The position numbers and the translations under genes are program-made. A DNA stretch of 36,363 nt. Origin: an uncultured bacterium (GTDB taxonomy: Bacteria; Patescibacteriota; Saccharimonadia; Saccharimonadales; Saccharimonadaceae). A model generated the notes under the pieces. That model did no database searches and was not told where the DNA came from. It saw only the letters and a list, made by a program, of their open reading frames with translations. The stretch lies in assembly GCA_903866605.1 (NCBI GenBank), contig CAIPOF010000071.1:1-36363 (forward strand), in the 5' to 3' direction. Position 1 is the stretch's first letter, and every line of letters begins with the position of its first letter. Positions 15,484-22,604 of the stretch are shown here, in pieces.

Positions 15484-16809
15484 ATGCACATCACTCTGGT
15501 TTTGCCGTCCGTTGGGCGGAAAGGCAAGAAGTACATCAAGACCTGGACGATGGAACCGCTAGCGATAGCAGTTCTGGCCAGTCTGACTCCAGCCGATGTC
15601 AAGATTACTTTCTTTGACGATCGGCTCGAGGATGTGGATTACGACGCTCCGACCGACCTGGTTGGTATAAGTGTCGAGTCCTACACCTCGAAAAGAGCCT
15701 ACGAGATCGCGGCTGAGTATCACAAGCGTGGCGTACCCGTCGTAATGGGGGGTTACCACGCTACACTGGTACCCGAAGAAGTACAGAACCATGCAGAGGC
15801 TACGGTCATCGGCGACGCCGAGCCAGTTTGGGCTCAGGTGGTCGATGATGCAAAGAATGGCCGGCTCAAGAAGGTCTATCGGGCGGAGCGTCAGACGCTT
15901 TCGTCCGAGATGACAATTCCTGACAGAAGTATCTATGCCGATAAGAAGTATCTGGGCATAACACTTCTGGAGACCGGTCGTGGATGCAAGTTCCACTGCG
16001 AGTTCTGCTCTGTCACCGCGTTCTACGAAGGCGACTATCGTCGCAAGTCTGTAGACCTGATCGTCGAAGAGATTCGGGCGACCGGGAGCAAGCAGGTCTT
16101 CTTCGTCGATGACAACATCATCGGCGACGTCGAGTCCGCGAAGGAGCTTTTCACTGCACTGATCCCGCTGAACATCAAGTGGGTTACACAGTGCAGTCTG
16201 AATGCCGTCAAGGACCGAGAGCTTCTTGACCTCATGGTCAAAAGTGGTTGTGTCGGCATTCTGGTCGGTTTCGAGTCGATCGCAAAAGATAACCTCGTGC
16301 AAATGCACAAGGGGCAAAACAACGGCGCCAAGGACTATTCCGGCGCGCTTGCTCAGCTTCGTCAAAGAGGCGTGGTGATCTATGCGACGTTCGTATTCGG
16401 CTACGACAACGATGACGCCGGCCTCATCCAGAGAACGGTGGATTTTTGTCGGGAAGAAAAGATCTTCATCGCCGCCTTCAACCACTTGGTTCCCTTTCCC
16501 GGGACACCTTTGTATGGACGGCTGAAGAGCGAAGACAAGCTACTCATCGAGAAGTGGTGGCTTGACCCTGACTACCAGTACGGCGACATCAGCTTCTATC
16601 CGAAGTCGGTGTCACCCGATGAACTGACACGGCTATGCCTAGTAGCTAGGAACGAGTTCTACGGAGTTCGCTCGATTATCGAGAGAAGTCTCGATTTCCA
16701 CGCGAACTCCAAGAGTCCGAAATGGCTCTTCTTGTTCCTTCTGGCTAACTTCATGCTCCGCAAGGAAGTCATGGAGAAGAGGAGCTTGATGCTGGGTAGT
16801 GAGTCCTGA
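15484..16809 (+). CDS. Cobalamin-binding radical SAM enzyme (class B type), copy 2
   Basis: 441 residues from the ATG at 15484, which has AAGGAG 8 nt upstream; a TTG codon precedes it. It is a paralogue of the previous gene with the same order: a B12-binding domain (TDLVGISVESYTSKRAYEIA, VPVVMGGYHATLVPEEV), then CKFHCEFC near residue 170, GFESIAKDNL, and FVFGYDNDDAG. It differs throughout, so the two enzymes probably act on successive or related steps rather than being a recent duplication. The C-terminus (SLDFHANSKSPKWLFLFLLANFML) is hydrophobic and could touch the membrane. The next gene follows after 12 bp. Confidence 0.88.
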   Translation: MHITLVLPSVGRKGKKYIKTWTMEPLAIAVLASLTPADVKITFFDDRLEDVDYDAPTDLVGISVESYTSKRAYEIAAEYHKRGVPVVMGGYHATLVPEEVQNHAEATVIGDAEPVWAQVVDDAKNGRLKKVYRAERQTLSSEMTIPDRSIYADKKYLGITLLETGRGCKFHCEFCSVTAFYEGDYRRKSVDLIVEEIRATGSKQVFFVDDNIIGDVESAKELFTALIPLNIKWVTQCSLNAVKDRELLDLMVKSGCVGILVGFESIAKDNLVQMHKGQNNGAKDYSGALAQLRQRGVVIYATFVFGYDNDDAGLIQRTVDFCREEKIFIAAFNHLVPFPGTPLYGRLKSEDKLLIEKWWLDPDYQYGDISFYPKSVSPDELTRLCLVARNEFYGVRSIIERSLDFHANSKSPKWLFLFLLANFMLRKEVMEKRSLMLGSES

Positions 16810-16821
16810 AGGGGGGGTAAG

Positions 16822-17922
16822 ATGGGACGCTATGAAATCGGCCTGGCAACACCCGAGGAAGATGAACAGCTTATGGCCATTCAGGCCATGCCGATGGAGG
16901 GATCAATCAAGATTTCCTACCAGAGGCAGCCGAGCATATTCACTTCCATCGGTTTGCTGGGGCATCACAGCGACATCATGGTCATGCGAGACACCAAGAA
17001 GGACCAGATCGCTGGTTTTGGCGTACGGTCCATCAAAAGGGCCTACGTCAACGGAGAGCTGTCTGATGTAGGCTATCTAAACGGCCTCCGTTCACGCGAA
17101 GAGTACCGTGGTTCGGTGTTATTGGCTCGTGCGTATAGGTATCTTCGTGAGCTGCACGACCAGTCACCAATGCCGATGTACTTTACGACCATTATCGAGG
17201 GTAACGAAGTCGCACTGTCCGCCTTAACAGGCGGCAAGGCAGGGCTTCCTCGCTACCAAGATATTGGAAGATATACAACCTATGCGCTGAAGGCGTCTCG
17301 TGGTCACAGTCGTGATCATGGGATCACCATCGTCAAGGGCTGTAGTGATCGGCTCCCTGAAATCGTAGAGTTCTTAAATCAAGAGAGCTCACGCTTTCAG
17401 TTCGGCGCCCATTACGACACCCTGGAACTACAAGAAAGCGCGCAATATCGCGGCCTATCGATGGACGACGTTTACGTCGCCTACGACAATGGCTCGTGCG
17501 TAGGAGTTTTGGCAGTGTGGGACCAGAACTTCTGCAAGCAGAACGTTGTCAGTGGGTATGCCGACAGAACCAATAAGTACCGCCGGGTTTACAACTTGGT
17601 GGCGCGAATTGGTCAAAACCCTCAACTTCCACCGGTGGGCGCAAAGATCTCCCTCAGCTATATTGCCATGCTGGCGGTTCAGGATGATGATAAAGTCGTC
17701 TTCGAATCACTGCTTGACAAAGTCCGGGGGTCTAACCGCAATCGGGGGAATGACTATGTGCTAGTCGGAATGCATGAGGATAATCCTCTGTCGTCCGTGC
17801 TTCAAAAACTCCATCCGATTACCTACCATAGCCGTTTTTTCACGGTCTTTTGGGAGGATGGTCGGCAGTTTTACGAAGCGCTTGACGGGAGGACTCCGCA
17901 TGTCGAAGTCTCAAGCATGTAA
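16822..17922 (+). CDS. GNAT-like acyltransferase, double-domain (putative)
   Basis: 366 residues with a strong GGGGGGG-type ribosome binding site. The N-terminal half has the GNAT look: an EIGLATPEEDEQLMAIQ opening, a central strand pair GFGVRSIKRAYVNG, and LRSREEYRGSVLLARAYRYLRE, where the R-x-x-Y-R-G-S-x-L-L segment sits in place of the acetyl-CoA loop. The C-terminal half repeats a divergent GNAT-like pattern (DVYVAYDNGSCVGVLAVWD). It would transfer an acyl group from CoA or a carrier to an amine. The substrate is unknown, but its place beside a GH3-type amide synthetase suggests building a small amide-containing product. Confidence 0.6.
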   Translation: MGRYEIGLATPEEDEQLMAIQAMPMEGSIKISYQRQPSIFTSIGLLGHHSDIMVMRDTKKDQIAGFGVRSIKRAYVNGELSDVGYLNGLRSREEYRGSVLLARAYRYLRELHDQSPMPMYFTTIIEGNEVALSALTGGKAGLPRYQDIGRYTTYALKASRGHSRDHGITIVKGCSDRLPEIVEFLNQESSRFQFGAHYDTLELQESAQYRGLSMDDVYVAYDNGSCVGVLAVWDQNFCKQNVVSGYADRTNKYRRVYNLVARIGQNPQLPPVGAKISLSYIAMLAVQDDDKVVFESLLDKVRGSNRNRGNDYVLVGMHEDNPLSSVLQKLHPITYHSRFFTVFWEDGRQFYEALDGRTPHVEVSSM

Positions 17923-17934
17923 GCGAGGTGGAAG

Positions 17935-18651
17935 GTGAACAAGCTAACGGGGCGTATCATCCCTATTTCGGAACTCTCTCAAGGGGATACCGTCACGATG
18001 TGGCGGTTGATGCAACGGTTCTACAAGCATGTCAGTTGGGCCATCTTCACGAAAGATTTGGCAGAGAAGGATTCTGTCATTTTGCTTCGTGAAGTGGCCA
18101 CGGGCGACATCAAGGGCTTCTCGACGACGATGATTATCCAGACTGAGGTCGATGGCGTACAAATCGCCGCCGTCTTCTCTGGGGACACTATCATCGACAA
18201 GGAATTCTGGGGTGAGCTGGTTTTGGCCAAGCTCATGATCCAGTACCAACTCGAAGTTCTCGAGAGGTTCCAAGACCGAAACGTCTACTGGTTCCTGATT
18301 TCAAAGGGATACAAGACGTATCGGTATCTGCCGCTGTACTTCTGCAAGTTCTACCCGAGTTACTGCGAAGACACCCCTGCTTTCGAGCAGAGTGTCATCA
18401 ATGAGCTCTCTAGGCTGAAGTTCGGTGACTGCTACGACGAATCGAGAGGTTTGATCGTTTTCGATGAACCCTCGGAATGTCTGAGGCCCGACGTTGCCCA
18501 GATTGATGACAAGTCGATGAAGAACCCTCATGTCCAGTACTTCGCCAAGAAGAACCCTGGACATCGTGAAGGTGACGAATTAGCGTGTCTGGCTCGAATC
18601 GCGCCGGACAACTTCAATCGGGCGTTCCTAAGGACGGTGAAGCAAGAATGA
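17935..18651 (+). CDS. Hypothetical protein, possible GNAT-fold partner in the operon
   Basis: 238 residues from a GTG at 17935 with GAGGTGGA just upstream. The order of a substrate-side opening (SQGDTVTMWRLMQRFYKHVSW), strands with SVILLREVATGDIKGFSTT, a FSGDTIIDKEFWG turn and VYWFLISKGYKTYRYLPLYF is compatible with a divergent GNAT fold, but no clear acetyl-CoA motif is seen. It ends in a 4-bp ATGA overlap with the GH3 gene, so it is translationally coupled to it. Function unknown; conservation of the pair could be tested in other genomes. Confidence 0.55.
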   Translation: MNKLTGRIIPISELSQGDTVTMWRLMQRFYKHVSWAIFTKDLAEKDSVILLREVATGDIKGFSTTMIIQTEVDGVQIAAVFSGDTIIDKEFWGELVLAKLMIQYQLEVLERFQDRNVYWFLISKGYKTYRYLPLYFCKFYPSYCEDTPAFEQSVINELSRLKFGDCYDESRGLIVFDEPSECLRPDVAQIDDKSMKNPHVQYFAKKNPGHREGDELACLARIAPDNFNRAFLRTVKQE

Positions 18652-20354
18652 AACGAGCGGGAATTCTCCTAGCTAACGTTATCTGGATTGCTTCCTGCTT
18701 TTCGGGCTGGTTGCTTTTCAGACTTGCCAGTCTTTTTCCTGGAAAGATTCAGGAAAACGTTCTGCGCAAGATCTTAGGGCTGAATCAGGAAACTGAGTTC
18801 GGCCGAAACCACAATTTCGACAGGATCAAGAGCATTTCGGATTTTCGTCGATTAGTTCCGGTCGGGGACTACGGTTCTCACAAGAACTACATCACGGAGA
18901 TCATGGGCGGTAAAGAGAACGTGTTGGTCGGCGAAGATATTCAGGTGTTGATGCCAACCAGCGGTTCTACTGGGGGTGTTAAGTACATTCCCTACACCGC
19001 TTCGCTCCAACGTCAGTTCCGTGCTGGAATCTCTCCGTGGCTGTTTTCGCTATACCTTCGGAATCCAAGGCTCTTTCTGGGCACTGCCTACTGGTCAATC
19101 ACACCGGCGGGAAGTAAACAGGAGGAAACACCTTCTGGAATCCAAGTCGGTTACCAAAGCGACGGAGAGTATCTGGGCAAGACTGCCCAGCTGGTTCTAA
19201 ACGCCGTTATGAACGCTCCAAGCGAAATCGGACAAATCTCGGAAATGGATAACGTGTTCTACGCGACGCTACTATTCCTACTCCGAGACAAAGACCTTGC
19301 ACTGATTTCGGTCTGGAGCCCGACGTTCCTTACGGTGCTTCTTGATCGATTTACAGAGTGGGGAGGGTCAATTGTAGCCGACATCGAGTCTGGCACAGTT
19401 AACCTCCCCATCAAAGGAGATCAAGCAGTTGCCGAGAAACTGAAGGCAAAGACTTTCCCTGATCCAAAACGGGCAAGTGAAATTCGGACTAGGACATCAG
19501 TCTCTGGCCGAAAAATGGAGTGGACATTACTATGGCCCAAACTAAGAGTAATAAGCTGTTGGGCCGACGGAAGCTCCGAGAACTATTTGCCCGGGTTGCA
19601 ATCACGTTTTCCAACGGTCTCAATACAACCCAAAGGCCTGTTGTCAACAGAGGGGATAGTTTCTTTCCCTCTCTGCGATGAGCCTGGTGCGGTACCGTCT
19701 ATCAGATCCCATTTCTACGAGTTCTTAGAAGTCGGAACCAGCGCGGTTCCAAAACTTCTGATTGAGCTCGAGGTCGATGGGATATATGAGGTGGTACTGA
19801 CCACTAGTGGGGGACTGTATCGTTACCGAACAAGCGATCTCGTTGAGGTCGTAGATATTCGGCGCGGTATTCCCAGACTAAGGTTTGTTGGACGAATCGG
19901 CAACGTCTCTGACCTGTTCGGTGAGAAACTTCACGAAGAACAGATTATTGAGGCGATGTCGGCTATAACTGTTCGGCAAAGGTCAAGACTGTCCTTCTGG
20001 ATGGTTGCGCCTGATAAAGAGTGCTCAGGGGAAACCCACTACACCCTCTTTATCAAGCCGGCAGATCCTGACGGTACAGACGGATGCCGTGAGATTGCTG
20101 ACGAACTCGAACGCAGTCTTCTCGTTAATCCCCACTACAAGTATGCGAGAGAGCTTGGCCAGCTCTCGAGCCTACGTGCTGTTCTAGTCGAAGAAGACTA
20201 TCTTCGACGCTACACCGAAGGGTGTGTCCAACTGGGCCAGAGACTCGGGGACGTCAAGTTGACGTTTCTGAGGAAAGAATTCGGCTGGACGGAAAGGTTC
20301 CAGGAACCAATCACAACTGAGTCCGCAGTGTCCTCACCCCGACGCTGCACATAG
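18648..20354 (+). CDS. GH3-type acyl-acid amido synthetase (adenylate-forming)
   Basis: 568 residues from the ATG overlapping the previous stop. An N-terminal hydrophobic helix (ILLANVIWIASCFSGWLLF) may anchor it. The ATP-binding signature MPTSGSTGGVKYIPYT (near residue 105) is the GH3 version of the adenylation P-loop. SCWADGSSENYLPGL, LLSTEGIVSFPL, and GGLYRYRTSDLVEVV with GRIGNVSDLFGEKLHE are the further GH3 landmarks. GH3 enzymes adenylate a carboxylic acid and couple it to an amine or amino acid. In bacteria they are rare and largely uncharacterised. Last gene of the operon, directly followed by a strong terminator. It makes amide or ester formation the likely final step of this pathway. 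Confidence 0.85.
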   Translation: MKRAGILLANVIWIASCFSGWLLFRLASLFPGKIQENVLRKILGLNQETEFGRNHNFDRIKSISDFRRLVPVGDYGSHKNYITEIMGGKENVLVGEDIQVLMPTSGSTGGVKYIPYTASLQRQFRAGISPWLFSLYLRNPRLFLGTAYWSITPAGSKQEETPSGIQVGYQSDGEYLGKTAQLVLNAVMNAPSEIGQISEMDNVFYATLLFLLRDKDLALISVWSPTFLTVLLDRFTEWGGSIVADIESGTVNLPIKGDQAVAEKLKAKTFPDPKRASEIRTRTSVSGRKMEWTLLWPKLRVISCWADGSSENYLPGLQSRFPTVSIQPKGLLSTEGIVSFPLCDEPGAVPSIRSHFYEFLEVGTSAVPKLLIELEVDGIYEVVLTTSGGLYRYRTSDLVEVVDIRRGIPRLRFVGRIGNVSDLFGEKLHEEQIIEAMSAITVRQRSRLSFWMVAPDKECSGETHYTLFIKPADPDGTDGCREIADELERSLLVNPHYKYARELGQLSSLRAVLVEEDYLRRYTEGCVQLGQRLGDVKLTFLRKEFGWTERFQEPITTESAVSSPRRCT

Positions 20355-20392
20355 CCTCCGACGCTGCAAAGCGTCGGAGGCTCTACTTTTTT
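20353..20392 (+). terminator. Terminator of the radical SAM/GH3 operon
   Basis: A perfect 12-bp stem AGCCTCCGACGC/GCGTCGGAGGCT (20353-20364 with 20371-20382), loop TGCAAA, then CTACTTTTTT. The operon is a self-contained transcription unit. Confidence 0.9.
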
Positions 20393-20563
20393 GTGGATTA
20401 ACCTAGTGTTCTTGCCGTTGGATTATCGGCTCAGGGTATGACCTAAGCAAGGCTATAACTTCGTCAACCACAGCGTACTAAATCGACATTATAAAAAATC
20501 ACTCTTTGAACTCGGTTCTAATATTTTAGACACAAGTCTCTACTGTAAACTTTTCAAAAGCGG

Positions 20564-20569
20564 TATAAT
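20564..20569 (+). promoter_or_regulatory. -10 box of the XRE gene (leaderless)
   Basis: TATAAT, nine bases before the ATG at 20579 and with no ribosome binding site between. The rest of the gap from 20393 shows nothing recognisable. Confidence 0.6.
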
Positions 20570-20578
20570 ATATTCAAT

Positions 20579-20791
20579 ATGTCATCCAAGCTAAGCAGTT
20601 ACATTGGTCGCCAGCTCCAGCTAGCGCGACAAAAGAAAGGGCTCACACAAGCTGAGGTTGCAGGGCATGCAGGCACAACTGTCAATCACTACGCCAAGAT
20701 TGAGCGTGGCGAAGTAGTGCCATCACTTAAAACGTTAGAGAAGATAGTCAAAGCTCTCGGTGTGAAGTCGTCGGACGTTTTGTCTTTTTAG
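20579..20791 (+). CDS. XRE-family helix-turn-helix regulator
   Basis: 70 residues, almost all one Cro/C1-type HTH domain: YIGRQLQLARQKKGLTQAEV, then VNHYAKIERGEVVPSLKTLEKIVKALGV. It is a DNA-binding repressor or activator of the short single-domain class. It lies between the GH3 operon and the PLD/75-aa genes, tail to tail with the latter (4-bp overlap). It is a candidate regulator of the element, for instance at the ATATGAATAGT repeats before the recombinase; that link is inference. Leaderless promoter. Confidence 0.9.
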   Translation: MSSKLSSYIGRQLQLARQKKGLTQAEVAGHAGTTVNHYAKIERGEVVPSLKTLEKIVKALGVKSSDVLSF

Positions 20792-21015
20792 TCTTTTGGT
20801 GACTGGTTGTATTGATCGATAAACTTTTCAAAATCCAGCTTGGATGAGTCAGCCATAGTCTTGGCGACACTTTGCATTCGCTTCAGTAATCCAATCGCAT
20901 ATTCGCGATTAGCATTGTTTGGATCTTTGTATTTCAAATAATTGATAGTCTTCTCAATAACCCCTTCATTTTCTGCGAGGTTGCGGTCATTGAAATCAGT
21001 ATTTTCGTCTAGCAT
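20788..21015 (-). CDS. Hypothetical 75-aa protein
   Basis: A small acidic, helical protein (ENEGVIEKTINYLKYKDPNN, REYAIGLLKRMQSVAKTMAD) with no recognised family. Its start overlaps the end of the PLD-like gene by 20 bp, so they are co-translated. In the excised circle it would be the last gene of the recombinase operon. Confidence 0.6.
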   Translation of the reverse strand: MLDENTDFNDRNLAENEGVIEKTINYLKYKDPNNANREYAIGLLKRMQSVAKTMADSSKLDFEKFIDQYNQSPKD

Positions 21016-21448
21016 ATTTCTTCACGCCAATAAAATTAATCAGTATCTTGGCTTCTACGGATGATACCACTCTTCTCATTATCTCACAACTGTTACTGAA
21101 TGATAGGAAGTTGAGGCTACCCTCATAAAACACTTCTCGGTCAAGGATGACCAGTTTACGGTGATGGTTAGTGGTATAAAGAACCGTGATGCCTAAATCT
21201 TGCATCACCTCAATAGCATTTAGTGCTTGATGGTAGTAATCGCCATCGTGTTCTATAGGATTGCGTGTATTCACGATGATAGTAACGTTACGTTTCCGTA
21301 AGCTAGCTAAAATAGGCAACAGGGCGTTCGTGCGTCTCGTAGTGATAAATGGACTTTCTATGATTAACTCTTGCTTGCAGTACTTCAAATCGCGTTCAAA
21401 AGCATCATAAAACGTATTCTGGTCGTAGAGTTGGGAGGATTTAAACAT
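20996..21448 (-). CDS. PLD-like (HKD) domain protein
   Basis: 150 residues from the ATG at 21448, preceded by GGAGGAG; the frame is open seven codons further. A single HKD motif is present: NHHRKLVILD (HxKxxxxD), followed by EVFYEGSLNFLSFSNSCEIM, like the small dimeric PLD nucleases and PLD-like DNA-binding domains. The N-terminal part has ELIIESPFITTRRTNALLPIL and VTIIVNTRN, the usual phospholipase D-like strand and helix. Its start overlaps the stop of the displaced recombinase C-terminal codons by 8 bp, so in the circular element it would be translated right after the recombinase. A role in DNA processing is inferred. Confidence 0.8.
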   Translation of the reverse strand: MFKSSQLYDQNTFYDAFERDLKYCKQELIIESPFITTRRTNALLPILASLRKRNVTIIVNTRNPIEHDGDYYHQALNAIEVMQDLGITVLYTTNHHRKLVILDREVFYEGSLNFLSFSNSCEIMRRVVSSVEAKILINFIGVKKYARRKY

Positions 21449-21593
21449 CTTTCTCCTCCAAATCAGCAAGGTAAACTTCGCCGTTTCGGTATTCTACGCC
21501 TAGTTCAACCAGTTTGGTGTATAGGGATATTAAATCATCAATCAACTTATGTGTAGTTTGGTGTTTCAGAAAAGTATACGCTGGCCCTCCAAA
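21441..21593 (-). pseudogene. Displaced C-terminal coding segment of the serine recombinase
   Basis: In the frame that reads GGP across core B, the minus strand continues AYTFLKHQTTHKLIDDLISL and on to DLEEKDV before a stop at 21441: 46 residues after the shared proline. The recombinase at core A reads FGGP in exactly the same frame. Joining the two element ends therefore gives an uninterrupted recombinase of about 611 residues. In the integrated state this piece has no start of its own; the frame is open to 21749, but that part is antisense of the next cassette. The stop overlaps the PLD-like start. Confidence 0.8.
21562..21593 (+). repeat. Attachment site B (right end of the 13.7-kb element)
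   Basis: TGTTTCA, 14 nt, then ctggccctccaaa. The core is at 21583-21593. The left arm belongs to the large element and the right arm to the first small cassette. Confidence 0.8.
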
Positions 21594-21605
21594 CCGGTTA
21601 TGCTT

Positions 21606-21636
21606 AAAACAGAGATATAATATCTCTGTTTTTTTG
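21606..21636 (+). terminator. Terminator at the head of cassette B-C
   Basis: AAAACAGAGATA/TATCTCTGTTTT (12 bp, loop TAA), then T-run. Before the large element arrived this would have been the terminator of tRNA-Lys. Confidence 0.85.
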
Positions 21637-21649
21637 TTACAATCTATGT

Positions 21650-22048
21650 ATGGACATACTGAAACAAGTATCGACTCTAAGATTACCATCAGGACAATAT
21701 GCAATTTTTGGTAGCGGGCCAATGGCGTTACATGGAATAAGAGAATCACGTGATATTGATTTGATAGTTACAACTAATCTATATAATGAGTTACATCGTT
21801 CAGGATGGCAAGAAGAAGGAAGCGGGAGCAAAAAACATTTAGTAAGAGATAATATTGAAATATTTAGTAGTTGGGATTTTGATAACTATCATCCAATTCC
21901 CAAACAATTGATTAATGAAGCAGAAATAATAGATGGCGTAGCCGTTGTTCAATTGTCTGAAGTTATGAAATGGAAAAATGCATTTGGTAGAGAAAAAGAT
22001 TTAGCGGATATTAAACTAATTCAGGATTATTTACTGACCGAAAAATAG
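21650..22048 (+). CDS. Nucleotidyltransferase-like protein (AbiEii/DUF-type substrate-binding fold)
   Basis: 132 residues. LPSGQYAIFGSGPMALHGIRESRDIDLIVT is the small nucleotidyltransferase signature in two parts: a GSGPMALHG loop, then RxxxDIDLIV with two acidic metal ligands. The rest has FSSWDF and an ending with EVMKWKNAFGREKDLADIKLI, like the K-x3-RxKDxxDI element of AbiEii/nucleotidyltransferase-like toxins and antitoxins. It could modify tRNA or protein, or act as an orphan half of a toxin-antitoxin pair; the partner is absent. It is the only gene in its cassette, leaderless: TACAAT at 21638-21643, six nt before the ATG. Confidence 0.75.
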   Translation: MDILKQVSTLRLPSGQYAIFGSGPMALHGIRESRDIDLIVTTNLYNELHRSGWQEEGSGSKKHLVRDNIEIFSSWDFDNYHPIPKQLINEAEIIDGVAVVQLSEVMKWKNAFGREKDLADIKLIQDYLLTEK

Positions 22049-22078
22049 TTCCAATAGACTCTACTACGGCCCTCCAAA
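22047..22078 (+). repeat. Attachment site C
   Basis: AGTTCCAATAG, with AGTTCCA 14 nt before the core (22068-22078), then TTGGTTATGCTTAAAAC, nearly identical to the right arm of site B. Confidence 0.8.
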
Positions 22079-22090
22079 TTGGTTATGCTT

Positions 22091-22119
22091 AAAACAGAGA
22101 TGATTTGTCTCTGTTTTTT
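22091..22119 (+). terminator. Terminator at the head of cassette C-D
   Basis: AAAACAGAGA/TCTCTGTTTT, loop TGATTTG, then T-run. A diverged relative of the terminator at 21606. Confidence 0.85.
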
Positions 22120-22177
22120 GTTAGCAATTTGAGCTCAATTTGTGGTATTGTGTAGATACATATAATAAGGAGCAAAC

Positions 22178-22480
22178 ATGGGTACTGATGGCGAAAATGG
22201 AGTATATGATTGGCAAAAGGAAGGCGATATTGTTGGCGAACCTCAAAAGTTGCCAGAGTTAGAAGAATCTGTTGAAACTTTCGAATCAAAAATAGATGCG
22301 ATGCTTACCAATTGCGTTAATAATCCTGACTATAGTGATTGGCCAAGCGACTATACTGAAGCAGTAAACACTTGGGGCTTGGAATGTTCGGAAGACGATG
22401 TCTATAGTTCTCTTAAAAGACTAGCGGCACAAGGTGTAATTGAATGGAAAGTTGATCATTACGAACCTAAAACAAACTAA
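22178..22480 (+). CDS. Hypothetical 100-aa acidic protein, single-gene cassette
   Basis: No family is recognised. The N-terminal half is acidic (GEPQKLPELEESVETFESKI); the C-terminal half is WPSDYTEAVNTWGLECSEDD, then YSSLKRLAAQGVIEWKVDHY, which looks like a short winged-helix-type module (helix, turn, GVIEWK strand). TATAAT at 22161-22166 is followed immediately by AAGGAG, so the mRNA leader would be only about 5 nt. It is the sole gene between cores C and D. Confidence 0.65.
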   Translation: MGTDGENGVYDWQKEGDIVGEPQKLPELEESVETFESKIDAMLTNCVNNPDYSDWPSDYTEAVNTWGLECSEDDVYSSLKRLAAQGVIEWKVDHYEPKTN

Positions 22481-22519
22481 AGCTAATCAATTTAACTCAA
22501 TCGAAAAGTTGCGGACTAT

Positions 22520-22551
22520 AGTTCCAATAGCCAACAATATGGCCCTCCAAA
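22520..22551 (+). repeat. Attachment site D
   Basis: AGTTCCAATAG, with AGTTCCA 14 nt before core 22541-22551. The left arm nearly matches site C (ATAGTTCCAATAG in both). Confidence 0.8.
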
Positions 22552-22564
22552 CTAGTTTTGATTA

Positions 22565-22590
22565 AAAAAGACCTTTTCTAAGGCCTTTTT
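22565..22590 (+). terminator. Terminator at the head of cassette D-E
   Basis: AAAGACCTT/AAGGCCTTT with one A-C mismatch, loop TTCT, then TTTTTG. Confidence 0.75.
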
Positions 22591-22604
22591 GTTATTATAG
22601 GATA

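Larger units (their letters stand above)
7873..21593. mobile_element. 13.7-kb integrative element in tRNA-Lys, mobilised by a large serine recombinase
   Basis: Bounded by identical cores (ctggccctccaaa at 7871 and 21581). The recombinase gene starts at one edge and its displaced C-terminal codons lie at the other, which defines both ends independently of the repeats. Cargo: recombinase and small partner, wHTH replication-relaxation-like protein, HicBA, prepilin adhesin, MutS-I/Avd-like protein, radical SAM/GH3 operon, XRE regulator, 75-aa protein and PLD-like protein. The radical SAM/GH3 operon is clearly more GC-rich than the rest, so the element is itself a mosaic. No relaxase or coupling protein is recognised, so spread between cells would need help. 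Confidence 0.85.

Noticed and set aside
14212-16485. Long minus-strand open frames (356 and 308 codons) opposite the two radical SAM genes
   Set aside because: They mirror GC-rich codon usage of the real genes, have no family features or ribosome binding sites, and the plus-strand products are unmistakable.
21594-21749. N-terminal part of the minus-strand frame 21441-21749 as a real gene start
   Set aside because: Beyond core B it is antisense to the nucleotidyltransferase-like gene; only the part after the core makes sense, as the stranded recombinase tail.
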